Shown piece by piece: positions 6,647-8,614 of a stretch of DNA of 8,614 bases. Position 1 is the stretch's first letter, and every line of letters starts with the position of its first letter. A program made the position numbers and the translations under genes. Origin of the DNA: Cyanobacteria bacterium UBA8156 (GTDB taxonomy: Bacteria; Cyanobacteriota; Cyanobacteriia; Pseudanabaenales; Pseudanabaenaceae); NCBI GenBank assembly GCA_003456125.1, contig DMPD01000197.1, forward strand, positions 1-8,614, in the 5' to 3' direction. The notes beneath the pieces are model-generated. The model was not told where the DNA came from. It was given only the letters and a program-made list of their open reading frames with translations, and searched no databases.

Positions 6647-7337
6647 AGTACGGCTGGTTCAGGTCTCCGATTTGCATCTGGGGTCTACCTATTTTCCGAC
6701 CGACGCGAGTTGGCGGCGGGTACGGGCGGCGATCGCCGATTTGCGGCCGGAGCTTCTGGTCTGCACCGGCGATCTCACGGACGACGGTCAGCCGGCCGCG
6801 TGGTGTGAGGTCGTCGCCACCTTTTCGACCCTGGGCATCCCGTGGTACTGGGTGCCGGGGAACCACGATCGCCTCCGCAAAGCTCCGCAATCGGTGGGGT
6901 TGGGGGCCTGGCGGTTGTTTTTGCTGAATTCCACCGCCCCCCAGAGCCGACAGGGGGAAGGGGCGATCGGGCGATCGCAGTTGCTGTGGCTGCAACGGGC
7001 GTTGTCGCGCCGGAGGGAACCCTGGGCCTTGTTGGCCTGGCATCACTACCCCATTGGGTTTGCGGGAGATTTGGCCTGGCTGAACGAAATCGCCCTCACC
7101 GATGCCGAGGCGGTTTTGGCGGGGTTGACGGACTTTCCCCAGATCCAGGGATTGATGTTTGGCCATGGGCATCGGGCGGTGGCGGCGGCCTGGGGCCCCA
7201 TTCCGGTGTGGGGCTGCCCGGCCACCGGCTACCAAGTGAGTTTGCCCAGCGATCCACCGTCGTGGCAACAACCGGGGTTTCGGGAATGGCTCCTCCGACC
7301 CGATGGCACCCTGCAAACCTGGGTGCACCGTGTGTAG
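6636..7337 (+). CDS. Calcineurin-like metallophosphatase (CpdA-like), role in B12 unit unknown
   Basis: 233 aa cytoplasmic protein with the full two-metal phosphoesterase set: SDLHLG (D12, H14), TGDLTDDG (D46), PGNHD (N76, H77), AWHHYP (H136) and FGHGHR (H177, H179). This is the D-x-H...GD...NH(D/E)...H...GHxH pattern of class III cyclic-nucleotide phosphodiesterases and related phosphatases; 233 aa is somewhat shorter than E. coli CpdA. No signal peptide or membrane segment is seen. GTG at 6636 is chosen because it sits 7 nt after GGGG (6625-6628) and the conserved strand VRLVQVSDLH begins within five residues. The frame is open further upstream (ATG 6603), but those residues would read through receptor sequence without resembling the family. 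The 11-nt overlap with the receptor suggests coupled translation and thus control by the riboswitch. Substrate unknown: cyclic nucleotides, or a phosphate on a salvaged corrinoid or nucleotide-loop precursor, are possibilities I cannot decide between. Confidence 0.9.
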   Translation: MPSEVRLVQVSDLHLGSTYFPTDASWRRVRAAIADLRPELLVCTGDLTDDGQPAAWCEVVATFSTLGIPWYWVPGNHDRLRKAPQSVGLGAWRLFLLNSTAPQSRQGEGAIGRSQLLWLQRALSRRREPWALLAWHHYPIGFAGDLAWLNEIALTDAEAVLAGLTDFPQIQGLMFGHGHRAVAAAWGPIPVWGCPATGYQVSLPSDPPSWQQPGFREWLLRPDGTLQTWVHRV

Positions 7338-7374
7338 GGTGGGCGTTTCCCAGAATTGGCGAGGTTGGTTCCCG

Positions 7375-7391
7375 CCCCTTTCCCAGAGGGG
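7375..7391. repeat. Intergenic hairpin between metallophosphatase and binding-protein genes
   Basis: CCCCTTT and AGAGGGG form a 7-bp stem (one G-U pair) with a CCC loop inside the 102-nt gap 7338-7439. TTTTT follows only about 25 nt later (7416-7420), so it is a poor intrinsic terminator. It may be a remnant of the pyrimidine/purine intergenic repeats seen elsewhere in the window or a partial attenuator that lowers expression of the last gene. The rest of the gap is AT-richer than its surroundings (for example 7410-7440) and could hold a promoter, but no clear -35/-10 pair is seen. Confidence 0.35.
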
Positions 7392-7439
7392 GGAGCGCAA
7401 AGCAACGTTTCTGATTTTTATCCAAAACATCCATAAATC

Positions 7440-8555
7440 ATGAACACTTTGTTGAGGGGAGTGATCTGGCTTGGACTGGTCGGTGGGTTGGCGGGGTGTG
7501 CCGTGGCCCCTCCCACCTGTCCCGAGCCGTTTGTGGGCGATCGCCCTTCGTTTTCGCAACCCATCCAAATTCGCCATGCCCAGGGCTTTCGGGTCACCTA
7601 CGGCCCCCACCACAAACTGGTAACCGTTGGCAACGCCCGCTATTTGTTGCAACCCTGTGGCGCTCCCCCGGCGTTCCCCGGCGATCGCGATCTGGTGCGG
7701 GTGACCGTGCCCGTGCGATCGCTGGCGGCCCTGTCCACCACCCATTTGCAGCACCTGGTGGATGTAGGAGTGGTGGATCGCCTGGTGGCCGTGGGTCGGG
7801 CCGCCGATGTCAGCCATCCTCAGATTCAACAACGTCTGGTTGCCGGCGCGATCCGGGAAGTGGGCTCTCCCGAAGCCCCCAACCATGAAGCCCTGTGGTT
7901 GCGGCAACCGGATATTGTGTTCAGCTATGTGAGCGATCCCAAGTTGCGAGAGGGCGGGGTTCCCGTTGCCCTAGTCTTGGAATTTCAGGAACATACCCCC
8001 TTGGCCCGGGCCGAATGGGGCAAATTCATAGCTTTGTTTGTGAACCGCGAAGCCGAGGCCGAACGGGTGTTTGCCCAAGTCGAAACCAACTACCAGCGTC
8101 TGGCCCGCACGGTGGCGACCCTCCGCCCCACGGTGTTGTTGAACTCCGCCTATCGCGGGCAATGGTTCATGCCGGAGGGGCAAAGTTTTGTGGCGAAACT
8201 GGTAGCCGATGCCGGCGGCCAACACCTGTGGGCCGATTTGGCGGGCACCGGCAGTCGGCCCCTGAGTTGGGAAGCCGTGTTTGTCCGGGGGCAGACCGCC
8301 CAAGTGTGGCTGCCGGGGCACCTCACCTGGCGCACCCGGCGCGAAGTGGTAGCCGAAGATCCCCGCTACGGTGAATTGACCGCTTTTCAGACCGGCCAGG
8401 TGTTCAACGCCATCGGCGAACCGGGTCAAGGCAACGATTTGTGGGAAAGGGGGGTGGCCCGTCCCGACGAAGTGTTGGCGGACTTGGTGGCCCTCTTCCA
8501 TCCCGATCGCCTGCCCAACCACCACCTGCGCTACTTCCGGCGCTTGGCCCCCTAA
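7440..8555 (+). CDS. Periplasmic substrate-binding lipoprotein of a B12/siderophore ABC importer (BtuF/FepB type)
   Basis: 371 aa. The N-terminus is a lipoprotein signal: positively charged start, hydrophobic stretch, lipobox LAGC with the lipidated C20, so the mature protein is tethered to a membrane facing the periplasm. A strand-rich segment (FRVTYGPHHKLVTV, 50-63) precedes the TroA/BtuF-like fold: VPVRSLAALSTTHLQHLVDVG (90-110), LVAVGRAADVSHPQI, and ALWLRQPDIVFSYVSD (151-166). The C-terminal lobe ends NDLWERGVARPDEVLADLVALFHPDRLP, typical of iron-complex/corrinoid binding proteins. C27 and C73 could form a disulfide. ATG at 7440 has no real Shine-Dalgarno; an in-frame GTG at 7461 has GAGGGGA too close to serve it, and starting there would remove the signal's charged residue. 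The family also binds ferric siderophores; corrinoid is favoured only by the upstream riboswitch and receptor. No permease or ATPase gene follows within the window. Confidence 0.88.
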   Translation: MNTLLRGVIWLGLVGGLAGCAVAPPTCPEPFVGDRPSFSQPIQIRHAQGFRVTYGPHHKLVTVGNARYLLQPCGAPPAFPGDRDLVRVTVPVRSLAALSTTHLQHLVDVGVVDRLVAVGRAADVSHPQIQQRLVAGAIREVGSPEAPNHEALWLRQPDIVFSYVSDPKLREGGVPVALVLEFQEHTPLARAEWGKFIALFVNREAEAERVFAQVETNYQRLARTVATLRPTVLLNSAYRGQWFMPEGQSFVAKLVADAGGQHLWADLAGTGSRPLSWEAVFVRGQTAQVWLPGHLTWRTRREVVAEDPRYGELTAFQTGQVFNAIGEPGQGNDLWERGVARPDEVLADLVALFHPDRLPNHHLRYFRRLAP

Positions 8556-8593
8556 GCTTGGTTGACCGTCAGCGCATCGGTCTCGTTTGCCCC

Positions 8594-8614
8594 CCTCTCC
8601 CCCGGTGGGAGAGG
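8594..8614. terminator. GC-rich hairpin at the window edge, possible terminator of the B12 unit
   Basis: CCTCTCCC (8594-8601) and GGGAGAGG (8607-8614) are perfect 8-nt arms around a 5-nt loop, 38 nt after the binding-protein stop. The window ends on the last arm, so any T run is out of sight. The arms resemble the CCCCTCT...GGGAGAGGG element at 4375-4398. 8556-8593 shows nothing else recognisable. Confidence 0.45.

Larger units (their letters stand above)
503..7722. repeat. Dispersed HIP1 octamers (GCGATCGC)
   Basis: About 22 exact copies counted by eye between 503-510 and 7715-7722, for example 889-896, 1046-1053, 1355-1362, 7537-7544 and 7681-7688. They lie in all genes and on no particular codon phase. 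HIP1 is a known over-represented palindrome of many cyanobacterial genomes; its use here is taxonomic. The coordinates give the span of the copies, not one continuous element. Confidence 0.85.

Noticed and set aside
6630..7907. Open frame of 425 codons on the minus strand spanning two genes and the gap between them
   Set aside because: Low-complexity composition, no family motif, and it crosses two well-supported plus-strand genes. Staying open through a GC-rich gap is not evidence of coding.

Overview
The window looks like chromosomal DNA of a GC-rich cyanobacterium. The octamer GCGATCGC, the HIP1 element typical of many cyanobacterial genomes, occurs about 22 times by eye, including inside coding regions. 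The gene products also fit a cyanobacterium. The genus cannot be named from the sequence alone. I see no rRNA, tRNA, CRISPR array, transposase or phage gene.

Layout: (1) 1-681, minus strand: 5' part of ribD (riboflavin biosynthesis deaminase/reductase), cut by the window edge. (2) 715-4301, plus strand: a two-gene unit of a membrane-anchored PAS histidine kinase (715-2142) and a divergent UvrD/Rep-like SF1 helicase (2139-4301), overlapping by 4 nt in an ATGA junction. (3) 4302-4446: non-coding, with inverted repeats and a likely terminator ending in a T7 tract. (4) 4447-8555, plus strand: a cobalamin riboswitch followed by a TonB-dependent outer-membrane receptor (BtuB-like, 4598-6646), a cytoplasmic calcineurin-like metallophosphatase (6636-7337, overlapping the receptor by 11 nt) and a BtuF/FepB-type substrate-binding lipoprotein (7440-8555). 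(5) The right edge enters a GC-rich hairpin.

The clearest system is the riboswitch-controlled corrinoid uptake unit. When cobalamin is scarce, the cell would make an outer-membrane receptor and a tethered periplasmic binding protein. Between them sits a metallophosphatase with a complete metal-binding motif set and no export signal. Its place in a B12-uptake unit is the most interesting functional question here. TonB/ExbBD and a BtuCD-type permease/ATPase are not in the window and must lie elsewhere. The kinase-helicase unit is a second unusual pairing, with no response regulator beside it.
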